A DNA stretch of 64,000 bases from assembly GCA_015061905.1 (NCBI GenBank), contig SUVQ01000010.1, positions 1-64,000 on the forward strand. Reading direction: 5' to 3'. Position numbers and translations under genes: made by a program. This document shows, one piece after another, positions 52,274-61,740 of this stretch. The notes under the pieces are model-generated. The model was not told the DNA's origin. It was given only the letters and a program-made list of their open reading frames with translations, and ran no database searches. The stretch comes from Verrucomicrobiota bacterium. GTDB lineage: Bacteria > Verrucomicrobiota > Verrucomicrobiia > Opitutales > UBA953. Positions within the stretch are counted from its first letter, which is position 1; each line of letters starts with the position of its first letter.

Positions 52274-52840
52274 ATGAAAAAATTACTCCTTTTACTCTCT
52301 CTCTGCGCCGGAGTTTTTGCGCTTTGCCCCGTTTCCGCATTCGCCCAGGAAGCCGCCGAGAACGCCGTAAAAGAATCCGTTTGGGAAAAAATGTTTCCTG
52401 AAGGTTTGCTTGCCAAAGCTTCTCAAAAATCAAGCGCGGCAAGCAAAAGCACACTCAAAAAGCTCGAAGGGAAATTTGTCGGAATTTACCACTCGGCGAA
52501 TTGGTGCGGCTACTGTCATAAATTCACGCCGCAACTTATAAAATTTTACAAAAAAAACAAAAAGGATTTTGAAGTTGTTTTTGTCAGCGGAGACAAAACG
52601 GAAAAGCAAATGCAAAAATACGCCAAATCCGCCAAAATGCCGTGGCTTGCGGCTCCTTTTGAAAAAGAAAACGGCGCGCCGAAAGCAAGCGGCTATCCCT
52701 GCCTCCACGTGCTAACGCCGGACGGGAACGCCTTTACCACCATTAGCGGCGCAAACACAAAGGAAAAAGAAGATTCGCGCCTGCATAAAGATTTGCGCGC
52801 AAAAATGGATCAGTGGCTTAAAGAAAACGCCCAAAAATAA
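52274..52840 (+). CDS. Exported thioredoxin-like protein
   Basis: A 188-residue protein with a signal peptide (1-24, ending AFAQ) and a thioredoxin fold from about 65. The active site is HSANWCGYCHKF near 75-86 (CxxC = CGYC), resembling nucleoredoxin/tryparedoxin-type proteins (FVSGDKTEKQMQKYA). It probably works on disulfides in the periplasm. ATG 52274 is chosen since the signal peptide follows; the longer frame begins with an unlikely basic stretch. It is divergent from the sugar porter and 19 bp before ribD. Confidence 0.85.
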   Translation: MKKLLLLLSLCAGVFALCPVSAFAQEAAENAVKESVWEKMFPEGLLAKASQKSSAASKSTLKKLEGKFVGIYHSANWCGYCHKFTPQLIKFYKKNKKDFEVVFVSGDKTEKQMQKYAKSAKMPWLAAPFEKENGAPKASGYPCLHVLTPDGNAFTTISGANTKEKEDSRLHKDLRAKMDQWLKENAQK

Positions 52841-52859
52841 TCCGGGAGCTTGGTGACGC

Positions 52860-53972
52860 GTGAGTTTTTTTTCGACAGAAGATATTTCTTTCATGCGGTG
52901 CGCGATTGCGCTCGCCCGGCGCGGGAACGGCGATACGCATCCGAATCCGATGGTCGGCTCCGTCATTGTCGAAAACGGGAAAATTGTTGCCGAAGGCTAT
53001 CATGCGCGCGCGGGAACGCCTCATGCCGAGCGCAACGCGCTAAGCGCGCTCGGTCGCCGACCCGCCCCCGGCGCAACGCTTTACGTTACCTTGGAGCCCT
53101 GCTCCACACACGGCAGAACCGGAGCTTGCACGGACGCGATAATCGCAGCGGGGATTTCCCGCGTTGTTATCGGTGCAATCGACCCGAACCCGAATCACGC
53201 CGGCGCAGGAATCCGCATTTTGCAAGCCGCCGGAATTGAAACTTTATCCGGCGTTCTCGCCGAAGAGTGCACGCGGCTCAATCCCGTTTTTAACCACTTT
53301 ATTACAACGGGGACGCCGCTTTTTGCGCTGAAAACGGCAATGACGCTCGACGGACATACCGCCACGCGCCACGGCGAATCGCAGTGGATTACGGGCAGCG
53401 AAGCCCGCGCGGATGTCATGCGCTTGCGGCGCTATTTTCCCGCGATCGCAACCGGCTCGGGAACGGTGCTTGCCGACAACCCGTCGCTGACGGCGCGCGT
53501 CCCCGGCAAAGCGGCGACCTGCCCTGTCCGCTTTATCTTCGATCGCCGCCTTCGAACACTCGAAAAAATTGACGAGCTGAAAGTTTTTAACGACGAGTTC
53601 GCAAGTCTGACGATTTTGGTAACGACCTCTCAAATTCCTCCCGCTTATGAGGAAGAGCTGGCGATGAGAAATGTCGCCGTGTGGCAACTTTCTGCGGAGT
53701 TTTTTTGGCAGGAATTCCGTTCCCGCCTTGCAGAAAAAAATCTTTGCGGCGTGCTTTTTGAAGCCGGTGCGAAATTGCTCGGCGGGCTTCTCGGCGCGCG
53801 GCAGGCGAATTACCTTTACGCTTATATTGCGCCGAAAATCTTCGGTGATGCCGCCGCCCGTCCGGCGTTTAACGGATGCCCGCTCGAAAAACTTGCAGAC
53901 GCGCGAACGCTTTCCGAAACACACATTTCCCGCCTCGGAGACGATTTTCTCATCGAAGGAAAATTGCAATAA
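52860..53972 (+). CDS. ribD: Bifunctional riboflavin biosynthesis protein RibD
   Basis: RibD, 370 residues, starting at GTG 52860. The deaminase domain (1-150) has the zinc motif HAE (55-57) and PCSTHGRTGAC (80-90). The C-terminal reductase domain (150-370) includes MTLDGHTATRHGESQWITG near 161-179 and EAGAKLLGGLL near 301-311. Both steps of early riboflavin synthesis are thus covered. Other rib genes are not here. A terminator follows. Confidence 0.95.
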   Translation: MSFFSTEDISFMRCAIALARRGNGDTHPNPMVGSVIVENGKIVAEGYHARAGTPHAERNALSALGRRPAPGATLYVTLEPCSTHGRTGACTDAIIAAGISRVVIGAIDPNPNHAGAGIRILQAAGIETLSGVLAEECTRLNPVFNHFITTGTPLFALKTAMTLDGHTATRHGESQWITGSEARADVMRLRRYFPAIATGSGTVLADNPSLTARVPGKAATCPVRFIFDRRLRTLEKIDELKVFNDEFASLTILVTTSQIPPAYEEELAMRNVAVWQLSAEFFWQEFRSRLAEKNLCGVLFEAGAKLLGGLLGARQANYLYAYIAPKIFGDAAARPAFNGCPLEKLADARTLSETHISRLGDDFLIEGKLQ

Positions 53973-54005
53973 TCCTATCCGGCTTTTGCCAATTTCAAAA
54001 ACGAC

Positions 54006-54057
54006 AAAAAAAGCGTTCCCGCTGAAACGGCTTTTGCCGCGCGGGAACGCTTTTTTT
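54006..54057. terminator. Octamer-built bidirectional terminator after ribD
   Basis: Arms AAAAAAAGCGTTCCCGC (54006-54022) and GCGGGAACGCTTTTTTT (54041-54057), with a smaller inner pairing around CGGC..GCCG. It lies between convergent ribD and the GH109-like gene. Confidence 0.93.
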
Positions 54058-54073
54058 AATCGAAGATTTCGGA

Positions 54074-55573
54074 TTAATACCAGGTATCTTCGGTCTTATA
54101 CATTTTGTAGCCCTGGATATCGTTCCAGTGTCCGCGCGTGAAGTCGGGCACTTCGACGGGAGCGCAACCGTTGCTCATGGAAATGTAGCCGAGTTCTGCG
54201 AGGCAACTCCATTCCGCAAGGTCGTAAACATCCATGTCCATCGGCAAACCGTTTTGGAGGCAGTAAACCATGCGGTAGTCCATCATGAAGTCCATGCCGC
54301 CGTGGCCGCCGACTTTTTTCGCCTTTTCTCCGATTTCGAGAATGAGCGGGTGTGTGTACTTCTGAACAAGAGCCTGCTGTGCATCTGCCGGGAGGAATCC
54401 GTGAGCATTCAGGTTTTCGTGATTCGGAATGCCTTCAATCGTGGAGGTTTTGCCCTGAACAGCATAACCTTGAACCGGATATTTGTTCGCGAAACCGCTC
54501 GTTCCCGTAACCTGATATTTGCGGTTGTAGGGCTGCGGCGTCATGACGTTGTGCTGAATTTCGATGACTTTTCCCTTAGCGGTGCGCATGAGCGTCGTCG
54601 TGTGGTCGCCGTTTTCAAAGTGAGTGCACTTTTCGCCGGTGGCTTTTTCAACGAGCTGCTTTCCGATGAAGGAATCCGTGTCCATCGCAACGAGCGTGGT
54701 AAGGCGGTCGCCGCGGTGAATATCCATCACTTGGCAGACGGGACCGAGACCGTGCGTCGCATAGACGTCGCCGCGGTGCGTGCGGTTGTATTCCAAACGC
54801 CAGCCGAGCTTGTCGTTCGCGTCTTTTTTCCAGTAATAATTCCAGAAGTCGCTCAAGTCGTGAATGTAAGCGCCTTCGCCGCGGATAACTTCGCCGAACA
54901 CGCCTTTTTTCGCCATATTGAGCGTATTGAGTTCGAAGAAGTCGTAGCAGCAGTTTTCGAGCTGAATGCAATGCTTGCGCGTGCGTTCCGACATATTGAT
55001 GAGATCCCAGCAGTCCTGAACACTCATCGCGGACGGGACTTCAATCGCGGCGTGCTTGCCTTTTTCCATTGCGTAGAGAGCGACGGGAACGTGGTGATTC
55101 CAGTCGGTTGCGATGTAAACCAAGTCGATATCATCGCGTTCGCAAAGAGCTTTGTAGCCGTCTTCCCCGCTGTAAATTGCCGCCGGTTTGAGACCTTTAT
55201 TGATAAGCTTATTGTTCTGCCCTTCCGCGCGTTCCTTCACATAATCGCAAAGCGCAACGATTTCGACATTCAAGCCGACATCTTTCATCGCCAAAAAGCG
55301 ATCGACCGCACCGGGACCGCGCATCCCCAAGCCGACGAAACCGACACGGACGACGTCCAATTTCGGGGTCTTGAGTTCAAGCACGTGCTTTTGTCCGGCG
55401 GGACGGGCGGGAACGGTCGTGCGAATAACGCCGTCTTTACCGCGAGTCCACTTCGCTTTGAACTGCCAGTTCATGCCGTCATCGCTCTTCGTCGATTCCG
55501 GAGTCGGTTCGGGGCAACCGGTCAGAGTAAACACGACACAGGCTGCTGCCAGCAAGTAGTTTAGTTTTTTCAT
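54074..55573 (-). CDS. GH109-like glycosidase (Gfo/Idh/MocA fold), lipoprotein
   Basis: A 499-residue lipoprotein (signal peptide with lipobox LTGC near residue 19) with an NAD-binding GFO/IDH/MOCA N-domain (RVGFVGLGMRGPGAVDRF near 76-93). The central wording LENCCYDFFELNTLNM, AYIHDLSDFW, THGLGPVCQVMDI and YNRTHRGD matches glycoside hydrolase family 109, NAD-dependent alpha-N-acetylgalactosaminidases known from gut Bacteroidetes and Akkermansia. It would release GalNAc from host or microbial glycans at the cell surface. The downstream sense is supported by the N-acetylhexosamine kinase-like gene next to it. Specificity is inferred. Confidence 0.8.
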   Translation of the reverse strand: MKKLNYLLAAACVVFTLTGCPEPTPESTKSDDGMNWQFKAKWTRGKDGVIRTTVPARPAGQKHVLELKTPKLDVVRVGFVGLGMRGPGAVDRFLAMKDVGLNVEIVALCDYVKERAEGQNNKLINKGLKPAAIYSGEDGYKALCERDDIDLVYIATDWNHHVPVALYAMEKGKHAAIEVPSAMSVQDCWDLINMSERTRKHCIQLENCCYDFFELNTLNMAKKGVFGEVIRGEGAYIHDLSDFWNYYWKKDANDKLGWRLEYNRTHRGDVYATHGLGPVCQVMDIHRGDRLTTLVAMDTDSFIGKQLVEKATGEKCTHFENGDHTTTLMRTAKGKVIEIQHNVMTPQPYNRKYQVTGTSGFANKYPVQGYAVQGKTSTIEGIPNHENLNAHGFLPADAQQALVQKYTHPLILEIGEKAKKVGGHGGMDFMMDYRMVYCLQNGLPMDMDVYDLAEWSCLAELGYISMSNGCAPVEVPDFTRGHWNDIQGYKMYKTEDTWY

Positions 55574-55680
55574 TAGTTATATCTCGTTTTTTGGGAAAGT
55601 AAAAGTTTCTGAAATAGTCTCAAAAATTCAAACGGACGTAAAGGTGAAAGATGAAATATGAAAGATTAGAGAAGCGGGAG

Positions 55681-55725
55681 CCCGGGAACGCGGTAATTCC
55701 CGAGCCTCCGGTCTCCCGTTCCCGG
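55681..55725. repeat. Inverted octamer pair between kinase and GH109 genes
   Basis: CCGGGAACG (55682-55690) and CGTTCCCGG (55717-55725) with a 26-nt interior. The T run is on the plus strand, the wrong side for the two minus-strand genes, so it is a paired motif without a clear terminator role. Confidence 0.5.
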
Positions 55726-55750
55726 TTTTTCCTTAAATTTCAAGCCCTCT

Positions 55751-56866
55751 TTACAGCGAAGCGACGAGCGCGTTCATCGCGTCCATCTGCTCTTCGATGC
55801 ATTCGACGAGGCGGAATTGCGTGCGGCAACGATCGAGGTTGTGATCCGGACGCGCTGTTTTGAAATACAGGTCGCCGTCGAGGTAGTCCGTAAGGAAGCG
55901 CATTCCGCATTCGAGCGTGAGAAGTTTGCCCGAGAACGGGAGCAATTCGCGTTCCTTTGCGTTGAGGAAATCTCCGGCGGAGCTGATGTAGCCTTTCGCG
56001 AGTGCTTCGAAATATTGGAACTGCATGGCGACTTTCGACAAATCGACTTCGTCTTCCTTAGCGGGAGAAGTCGAAGTGCGCACCATGTCGCCGAAGTCAT
56101 AAAGCGCGGAGCCCGGCATCGACGTATCGAGGTCGATAACGCAAATTCCTTCAAGCGTATAGTCGTCGATGAGCACGTTGTTCAGCTTCGTGTCCTGGTG
56201 CGCGATGCGTTCGGGAATTTCGCCCTTCGCCATCGCGTCGAGCACAACGGAACAATCCGCTTCGCGCGCGAGAATGAAGTCGATTTCCTTTTTGACGCCG
56301 GCGGCGCGGTTTTTCACGTCGGCAGCGAGCGATTTTTGGAAAGTTTCAAAGCGTTTGCGCGTGTTGTGGAAATCCGGAATGGTTTCGACGAGGCGTCCGT
56401 CCGGAATATCGACGAGAAGTTTTTGGAAGTTCCCGAAAGCGCGAGCCGCCTGAAACGCCTGTTCCGTCGTTTCGATCACGTCGTAGCCGCGGGCGCGTTC
56501 GATGAAAATGTAGCAACGCCAAACATTGCCTTCCGCGTCGACATACCAATCCTTGCCGGTTTTCGTCGGGATGAGCGTGAGCGTGCGGCGAGAAGCGTCG
56601 GGCGCGTTGTTAGCTTTGAGTTTGTCAAACGAATGACGGCAAATACGCGCGACGTTTTCCATCAATCCTTCCGGATTTTTGAAAATGTAGGAATTAACGC
56701 GCTGAATGATGTAGCGCACGCGGCAGGCGCCTTGGTCGAATACGGCGCAAAACGTGTCGTTAATGTGCCCGCTTCCATACGGGAACGCGTCGACGAAGTC
56801 GCCGTAAATGGCAAATTGCGCCGCGATGGCGGGAACGTTGTATTTGGTGTCTTTTGCTGAGGACAT
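55751..56866 (-). CDS. Phosphotransferase, N-acetylhexosamine 1-kinase-like
   Basis: A 371-residue kinase of the aminoglycoside phosphotransferase/choline kinase fold. The opening FPYGSGHINDTF near 29-40 is the family ATP-loop wording of NahK, which phosphorylates GalNAc and GlcNAc at C1. Catalytic loop IAHQDTKLNNVLID near 222-235 and DFG-like VIDLDTSMPG near 245-254 are intact. It lies just upstream of the GH109-like gene on the same strand, forming a likely pair: release of GalNAc outside, phosphorylation inside. Other phosphotransferases of this fold have different substrates, so specificity is inferred. Confidence 0.8.
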   Translation of the reverse strand: MSSAKDTKYNVPAIAAQFAIYGDFVDAFPYGSGHINDTFCAVFDQGACRVRYIIQRVNSYIFKNPEGLMENVARICRHSFDKLKANNAPDASRRTLTLIPTKTGKDWYVDAEGNVWRCYIFIERARGYDVIETTEQAFQAARAFGNFQKLLVDIPDGRLVETIPDFHNTRKRFETFQKSLAADVKNRAAGVKKEIDFILAREADCSVVLDAMAKGEIPERIAHQDTKLNNVLIDDYTLEGICVIDLDTSMPGSALYDFGDMVRTSTSPAKEDEVDLSKVAMQFQYFEALAKGYISSAGDFLNAKERELLPFSGKLLTLECGMRFLTDYLDGDLYFKTARPDHNLDRCRTQFRLVECIEEQMDAMNALVASL

Positions 56867-56990
56867 AAGTTCGTGGGTAGTTTTGTTAAAAAAATAAAAT
56901 TTTGCGCGGAGCGAAATCGCGTTTCCGCGTGTCTCAGAGTCTCGTCTTTCCCGCCTGTAAGCGCAAGAAAGAATTACGTTCCCGCGACGG

Positions 56991-57728
56991 TTAGCGGCGA
57001 ATCAGCCACTCGATTTTTGCTTTTTCGTCGAAAACCGTTACCGAAAATTCGTCATCGTCAAGGCATTGCGCCTTGAGTTCTTTTTCGGTCAGTTTGTCCG
57101 CCTTTTTCTTTCCCTGATTGTAAAGAGCAACGAGGCGTTTTAACTCTGCAGAGGTTTTCTTAGATATTTTCGAAACGTTAAAAATCTTTTTTGTAAAACC
57201 TTCCCGCTCGGATTTCATTGCATCTTTGCCCTGCCGCTGAATTTCGATGGCTTCGGACGGGGAAAACTTTAGCTTTTTCAGCGTTTCCGCCTTCATGTTG
57301 TAAAGTAAAACGTTTTCGCCGCCCACAATTTCAAACACGGCGGAAAGTTGCTTAAAATCAGCTTTCCCGCCGAATGCCGTTCCCGCGTCGCCCGAATCCG
57401 GAAAATATTTTTTTGTAAACGCGTCAAAATCCTCCGGCGGCATCAAAACAAAAATAAGTCCTCCGGCGGCTTGTTTTTTGTCGCCTGTTTCAATCGGAAC
57501 AACGGCGGCATCGGCGTCAGACATCACCGTTCCCGTTTCCGCAATATCCAGGACGAACGTATTTACCCGCGTCCCTTTAAAATCCTTGATTTTCGCCGCC
57601 CAAACGTCAGCGCAGGAAACTTCCGTTTCCGCTTTTTTCCCGGCTTTCTTTTTAGGCGCGGCAACAACGGAAACCGGAACGAGCAGGGAAAACAGCAGAA
57701 CAAAACCGAGCGTGAGTATTTTCTTCAT
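56991..57728 (-). CDS. Exported protein of unknown function, 245 aa
   Basis: Not recognised. A signal peptide (1-23) is followed by a Lys-rich linker (PKKKAGKKAE) and a mixed alpha/beta domain with LIFVLMPPEDFDAFTKKYF near 92-110 and a basic helical end. It lies between the sugar kinase and NhaD-type genes on the same strand, with gaps of 124 and 37 bp. No catalytic motif seen. Confidence 0.6.
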   Translation of the reverse strand: MKKILTLGFVLLFSLLVPVSVVAAPKKKAGKKAETEVSCADVWAAKIKDFKGTRVNTFVLDIAETGTVMSDADAAVVPIETGDKKQAAGGLIFVLMPPEDFDAFTKKYFPDSGDAGTAFGGKADFKQLSAVFEIVGGENVLLYNMKAETLKKLKFSPSEAIEIQRQGKDAMKSEREGFTKKIFNVSKISKKTSAELKRLVALYNQGKKKADKLTEKELKAQCLDDDEFSVTVFDEKAKIEWLIRR

Positions 57729-57765
57729 GATAAAAAAGAGATTTCAGCTTTCGTTTTTTATTTTT

Positions 57766-59160
57766 TTATTGAGAAGAACTCAGAAAAATCCACGCGCAGA
57801 AAACCAGCACGGGAACGAGAATCGGCAAGCTGTAGCGGAAAATATAGCCGAAAAAGGACGGCATTTTCACGTTTTCCGCCTCGGCGATGGATTTCACCAT
57901 AAAGTTCGGCCCGTTCCCGATGTATGTCAGCGCGCCGAAGAACACCGAGCCGAGCGAAATCGCAACCACCAGAAGACTGTATGCCGGATTTTCCGTATCG
58001 GTCATCCAGTCCACCTGTTCGGTTGCCGGGATTTCGGCGGGAACGATACTGCGAATCAAATCAAAGAAATTCGCATACGTGGGCGTATTGTCCAAAAAGC
58101 CCGAAAGCGCGCCCGAGGCAAAATAATAATGCGCCGGGCTTTTGAGCATTTCCGCAATTTGCGGACCGTGCGTTGTCAGGTAAGCCAACGCCGGAACCAT
58201 CGTCAGAAAGATGCCGACAAACAAATAACCCACTTCCCGGATCGGCTCGAAGTTGAAATTATTTTCGCGGTGAATTTCCGGATGCGTCTGGAAATAGGAA
58301 GCGACCGCCGCCAAAACCATTACGATTTCGCGCACGAAATACGTCTCCAAAACTTCGCGCACGGGAACGGAAACCTGTCCGGGCAAAAATACCGCGCAAA
58401 CCACCACCAGCAAATACCCGATATTTTTAACTCCGCGCACGGAAAGCGCCATCCGCTCCGCCGATTTTTCCGCAAGACGGGAACGCGCTCCCGCCTTCCG
58501 GAAACTCCGCAAATCTATCAGGTAAAATACGGCAAGCAACGCCCCGACGACAAAAGCCCACGGCAAATTTGCCTGTTCGAAAATCCAGAAAAACTCCACA
58601 CCTCGCAAATATCCGATGTAAAGCGGCGGATCGCCAATCGGCGTAAGCGCACCTCCGACATTGGAGACGATAAAAATGAAAAAAACAATGTGAAACGCCG
58701 AAAGCCGGTATTTGTTAATCTGCATCCACGGGCGAATAAGCACCATCGACGCTCCCGTCGTTCCGATAAGATTCGCCAACACCGCCCCGATTAACAGAAA
58801 AAGCACATTCGTTTTCGGCGTCGCTTCTCCCGGCAGGCGAATTGCGATCCCGCCCGAAATTACAAACAGCGAACCGACCAACGCGATGAACGAAATGTAT
58901 TCTTTCAGCGAATGCCAAACATCGCCCGCGCCGCCCGGCACCAACGGAATGTAATACGCAGCGACGGCAAGCCCGAGAACCAGCGAAACCGCCGGATAAA
59001 AACGCTCCCAGCGGTGCTTCCACTTTTTGCCCGTCAAAGGCATTACCGCTATCAACGCCAACAACAGGACGAACGGAATCGACATCCAAAGCTGAACCGC
59101 TTCGTATTTTCCGCCCGACGCAATCAATGCAGGAAATTCCAAGATTCCTAAACTGCTCAT
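57766..59160 (-). CDS. NhaD-type sodium:proton antiporter
   Basis: A 464-residue protein with about 12-13 hydrophobic segments of the ion transporter superfamily. The wording LANLIGTTGASMVLIRPW near 135-152 and NVGGALTPIGDPPLYIGYL near 173-191 matches NhaD-like Na+/H+ antiporters; both regions carry the conserved Asn, Thr and Asp residues. A late segment FLDNTPTYANFF supports this. It exchanges Na+ for protons for pH and salt homeostasis. It sits downstream of the rpoD terminator as a separate unit. Confidence 0.88.
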   Translation of the reverse strand: MSSLGILEFPALIASGGKYEAVQLWMSIPFVLLLALIAVMPLTGKKWKHRWERFYPAVSLVLGLAVAAYYIPLVPGGAGDVWHSLKEYISFIALVGSLFVISGGIAIRLPGEATPKTNVLFLLIGAVLANLIGTTGASMVLIRPWMQINKYRLSAFHIVFFIFIVSNVGGALTPIGDPPLYIGYLRGVEFFWIFEQANLPWAFVVGALLAVFYLIDLRSFRKAGARSRLAEKSAERMALSVRGVKNIGYLLVVVCAVFLPGQVSVPVREVLETYFVREIVMVLAAVASYFQTHPEIHRENNFNFEPIREVGYLFVGIFLTMVPALAYLTTHGPQIAEMLKSPAHYYFASGALSGFLDNTPTYANFFDLIRSIVPAEIPATEQVDWMTDTENPAYSLLVVAISLGSVFFGALTYIGNGPNFMVKSIAEAENVKMPSFFGYIFRYSLPILVPVLVFCAWIFLSSSQ

Positions 59161-59255
59161 AGATTATTCAATTCCAAAAAAAAACTTTTACCGCGACAAG
59201 CGAAATCGCCACAAAAGTTTTGTCGACAACACTCGGCGTTGCGTTCTTTTTCTTG

Positions 59256-59306
59256 AAAAAAAAGCGTTCCCGCACAAGACGGCTTTTGCCGAGCGGGAAC
59301 GCTTTT
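59256..59306 (-). terminator. rpoD terminator from inverted octamers
   Basis: Arms AAAAAAAAGCGTTCCCGC (59256-59273) and GCGGGAACGCTTTT (59293-59306), loop containing GGCTTTTGCC. On the minus strand eight Ts follow the stem, ending the dnaG-rpoD unit. Confidence 0.93.
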
Positions 59307-59341
59307 CTACGAAAACGGGAATGACTTCTCCGGGAAAGAAA

Positions 59342-61708
59342 TTATTCCTCCGCGTCCGAAAAATCGTCCTCGTCGGAATCGCTTTCCGAGGAAGGCGATT
59401 CGTCCCGGTTTCCGGCGGGAACGTCGGAGCGCGTAAACTGGTCGAAGCTCGGACCGGAGACGTCCTGATCCGCCTCGAAAAACCCGTGAAGCTGGCGCAG
59501 ACGCGTCGGGTGGCGCATTTTTCGGAGAGCCTTCGCTTCAATTTGGCGAATACGTTCACGCGTAACATTGAAGATTTTTCCGACTTCTTCGAGCGTGCGG
59601 GAGTAACCGTCTTTCAGCCCGAAGCGATACGTGAGGACTTCGCGTTCTCGGTCGGTAAGCGATTTCAGCACGTCGATAATTTTTTCGCGCAGAAGTGCCG
59701 TTGCCGCGATGTCGTAGGGATTTTCCGCAGCTTTATCTTCGATGAAATCCCCGAAGCTGGTATCGTCTCCGTCGCCGACCGGACTCTGAAGCGAAATCGG
59801 CTGTTGCGACATTTTCATGATTTGCTGAACGCGTTCGGGCGGCATCTGCATTTCGTTGGCGACTTCTTCCGGCGTCGGTTCGTGACCGAGTTCCTGGAAG
59901 AGTTGTTTCTGCACCTGCATTACTTTGTTCAGCGTTTCAATCATGTGAACGGGAATGCGGATTGTTCGTGCCTGATCCGCGATGGAGCGCGTGATGGCTT
60001 GGCGAATCCACCAAGTGGCGTAAGTCGAAAACTTGTAGCCGCGGCGATATTCGAATTTTTCAACCGCTTTCATCAGCCCCATATTTCCTTCCTGAATCAA
60101 ATCGAGGAACGAAAGCCCGCGATTGGTGTATTTTTTGGCAATGGAAATAACGAGGCGCAAATTTGCCTCTACCATGTTGGTTTTGGCTTTGTTGGCGGCG
60201 GCAAGGCAAGTGCGGACTTCGCGATAAACGTCCAGCAGTTCCGAGGCGGAAATGCGATATTCCTTTTCGAGCGCGGAGAGTTCCCGCTGAATTTGTTTCG
60301 CGTCCAATTTGCGGGCGCGGCGGTCCTTGTGCTCAATGAGTTCAAGTTGCCAAACATAATCGCGGAATTTATCCAAAACCGGCTTAAACGTGCGCAACCA
60401 TTCTTCAAGCACTTTAATTTTGAAGCAGAATTTACGCAAAAGCGGGCGAATATCTTTTTGCAATTTGATAAAGCGTGCGTGCCCTTTTTTGCGAATTTCC
60501 TCGTTCGCGCCGCCGATGTGTTCCATCCATGCCTTGTCGAGCTTCGCAGAGATGGCTTCGACGGCGGAAATGGCTTTCGGAAGCATGCGGAAATACCAGT
60601 CACGGGATTCGACTTTTTTGTCGAGAACGACTCTGTCGAAGCGTTCCGTTTTTTCATTGAGGCGGCGCGCCGTATCAAGCTGGACGGGAAGCGAAAGCCA
60701 AATCGAGCAAAGTGCGTCTTGCGCTCGCGACTCGGCTTCTTCGATGCTTCGCGAAATTTGAATTTCCTGATCTCGGGAAAGTAACGGCACCTGCCCCATT
60801 TGGCGCAAATACATGCGAACGGGATCGTCAAGAATGTCGACCTGCGCCATGCGGAGCGCATCTTCCTCTTCGGCGGAAAGGCGGAGCTTGTAGGCTTCCA
60901 CTTCGTCGTTGTCGAGGATTTTGACGTCGAGGTTATCAAGAATGTTGATGATGCTGTCGAACGCTTCGTGGGACGATCCCGTTGCGGGAATGATGCGGTT
61001 GATGTCCTCAATCGTAACAAATCCCTGTTGCTTCGAAAGGGAATCCAGCTCGCGCACTTTTTCATTCATTTCCGCCTGATTTACGGGCGCGGGAGCCTGT
61101 CCGGCGGCAACGTCTTCCGCAAAGTGCATTTTTTGCGACAATTCGCGGATTTTTTGTGCATCGGCGTCGGCGTGCTTGCGGCGGCGTTCCCGTTCGGCGT
61201 GTGTCAGAACGTCCGAGCGGTCCGGCGCGTATTTGATTTCGCCGACTTCCGCGACCGGCGGTTCCGTTACGACGGGAACGTTTTGCTTTGCCTTACTTTT
61301 TTTCGGCTTAGCAGGCGTAGTCGGCGCAGATTTCGGTTTGTTTTCGGAGACTTTTTTCGTGGCGGATTTTTTTTCCGAAACTTTTTTTGCCGGAGACGGC
61401 TGTTTTTTCAAACTTTTCTTGGTTGCCGGCTCTTTTTTCGCGGGAACGCTTTTTGCCGCCGATTCTTTTTTGGACAAAGTTTTTTTCGCGACTGCCGGCT
61501 TTTCAACGGATTTCGCTTTTTTCGCGGGAGCGGAGGCTGCGCTCGCTTTCTTTTGGGCAGATGCCGGAGCGGTTTTCTTACTCGCAAGCGCCTTGGACGG
61601 TGCCGGCTTCGAGGCGGCTACGGGCTTTTTTACGGGAACGGATTTGGAGGCTTTTTTTGCCGGAAGTTTTTTCTCGGGCGTTGCCTTGTTTTTTTTCTTC
61701 TCTGCCAT
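59342..61708 (-). CDS. rpoD: Primary RNA polymerase sigma factor RpoD
   Basis: A 788-residue primary sigma-70. The first ~150 residues are a Lys/Ala/Pro/Ser-rich histone-like tail (KKAPSAKK-type repeats), in place of the usual acidic 1.1 region at the very start. Region 1.2 is near 290-320 ([12 protein letters not shown]), regions 2.3-2.4 near 555-590 ([20 protein letters not shown]), region 3 follows ([15 protein letters not shown]) and region 4.2 is near 715-750 ([19 protein letters not shown]). It follows dnaG by 32 bp, the macromolecular-synthesis arrangement without rpsU. The acidic tail ([13 protein letters not shown]) is notable. Confidence 0.97.
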   Translation of the reverse strand: MAEKKKNKATPEKKLPAKKASKSVPVKKPVAASKPAPSKALASKKTAPASAQKKASAASAPAKKAKSVEKPAVAKKTLSKKESAAKSVPAKKEPATKKSLKKQPSPAKKVSEKKSATKKVSENKPKSAPTTPAKPKKSKAKQNVPVVTEPPVAEVGEIKYAPDRSDVLTHAERERRRKHADADAQKIRELSQKMHFAEDVAAGQAPAPVNQAEMNEKVRELDSLSKQQGFVTIEDINRIIPATGSSHEAFDSIINILDNLDVKILDNDEVEAYKLRLSAEEEDALRMAQVDILDDPVRMYLRQMGQVPLLSRDQEIQISRSIEEAESRAQDALCSIWLSLPVQLDTARRLNEKTERFDRVVLDKKVESRDWYFRMLPKAISAVEAISAKLDKAWMEHIGGANEEIRKKGHARFIKLQKDIRPLLRKFCFKIKVLEEWLRTFKPVLDKFRDYVWQLELIEHKDRRARKLDAKQIQRELSALEKEYRISASELLDVYREVRTCLAAANKAKTNMVEANLRLVISIAKKYTNRGLSFLDLIQEGNMGLMKAVEKFEYRRGYKFSTYATWWIRQAITRSIADQARTIRIPVHMIETLNKVMQVQKQLFQELGHEPTPEEVANEMQMPPERVQQIMKMSQQPISLQSPVGDGDDTSFGDFIEDKAAENPYDIAATALLREKIIDVLKSLTDREREVLTYRFGLKDGYSRTLEEVGKIFNVTRERIRQIEAKALRKMRHPTRLRQLHGFFEADQDVSGPSFDQFTRSDVPAGNRDESPSSESDSDEDDFSDAEE

Positions 61709-61740
61709 AATTAGAATTCTTAAAAATGTTTTCTTTTTTT

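Noticed and set aside
54128-55564. A 478-codon plus-strand frame opposite the GH109-like gene
   Set aside because: Mirror frame of a recognised protein; Val/Phe/Arg-rich and with no plausible family.
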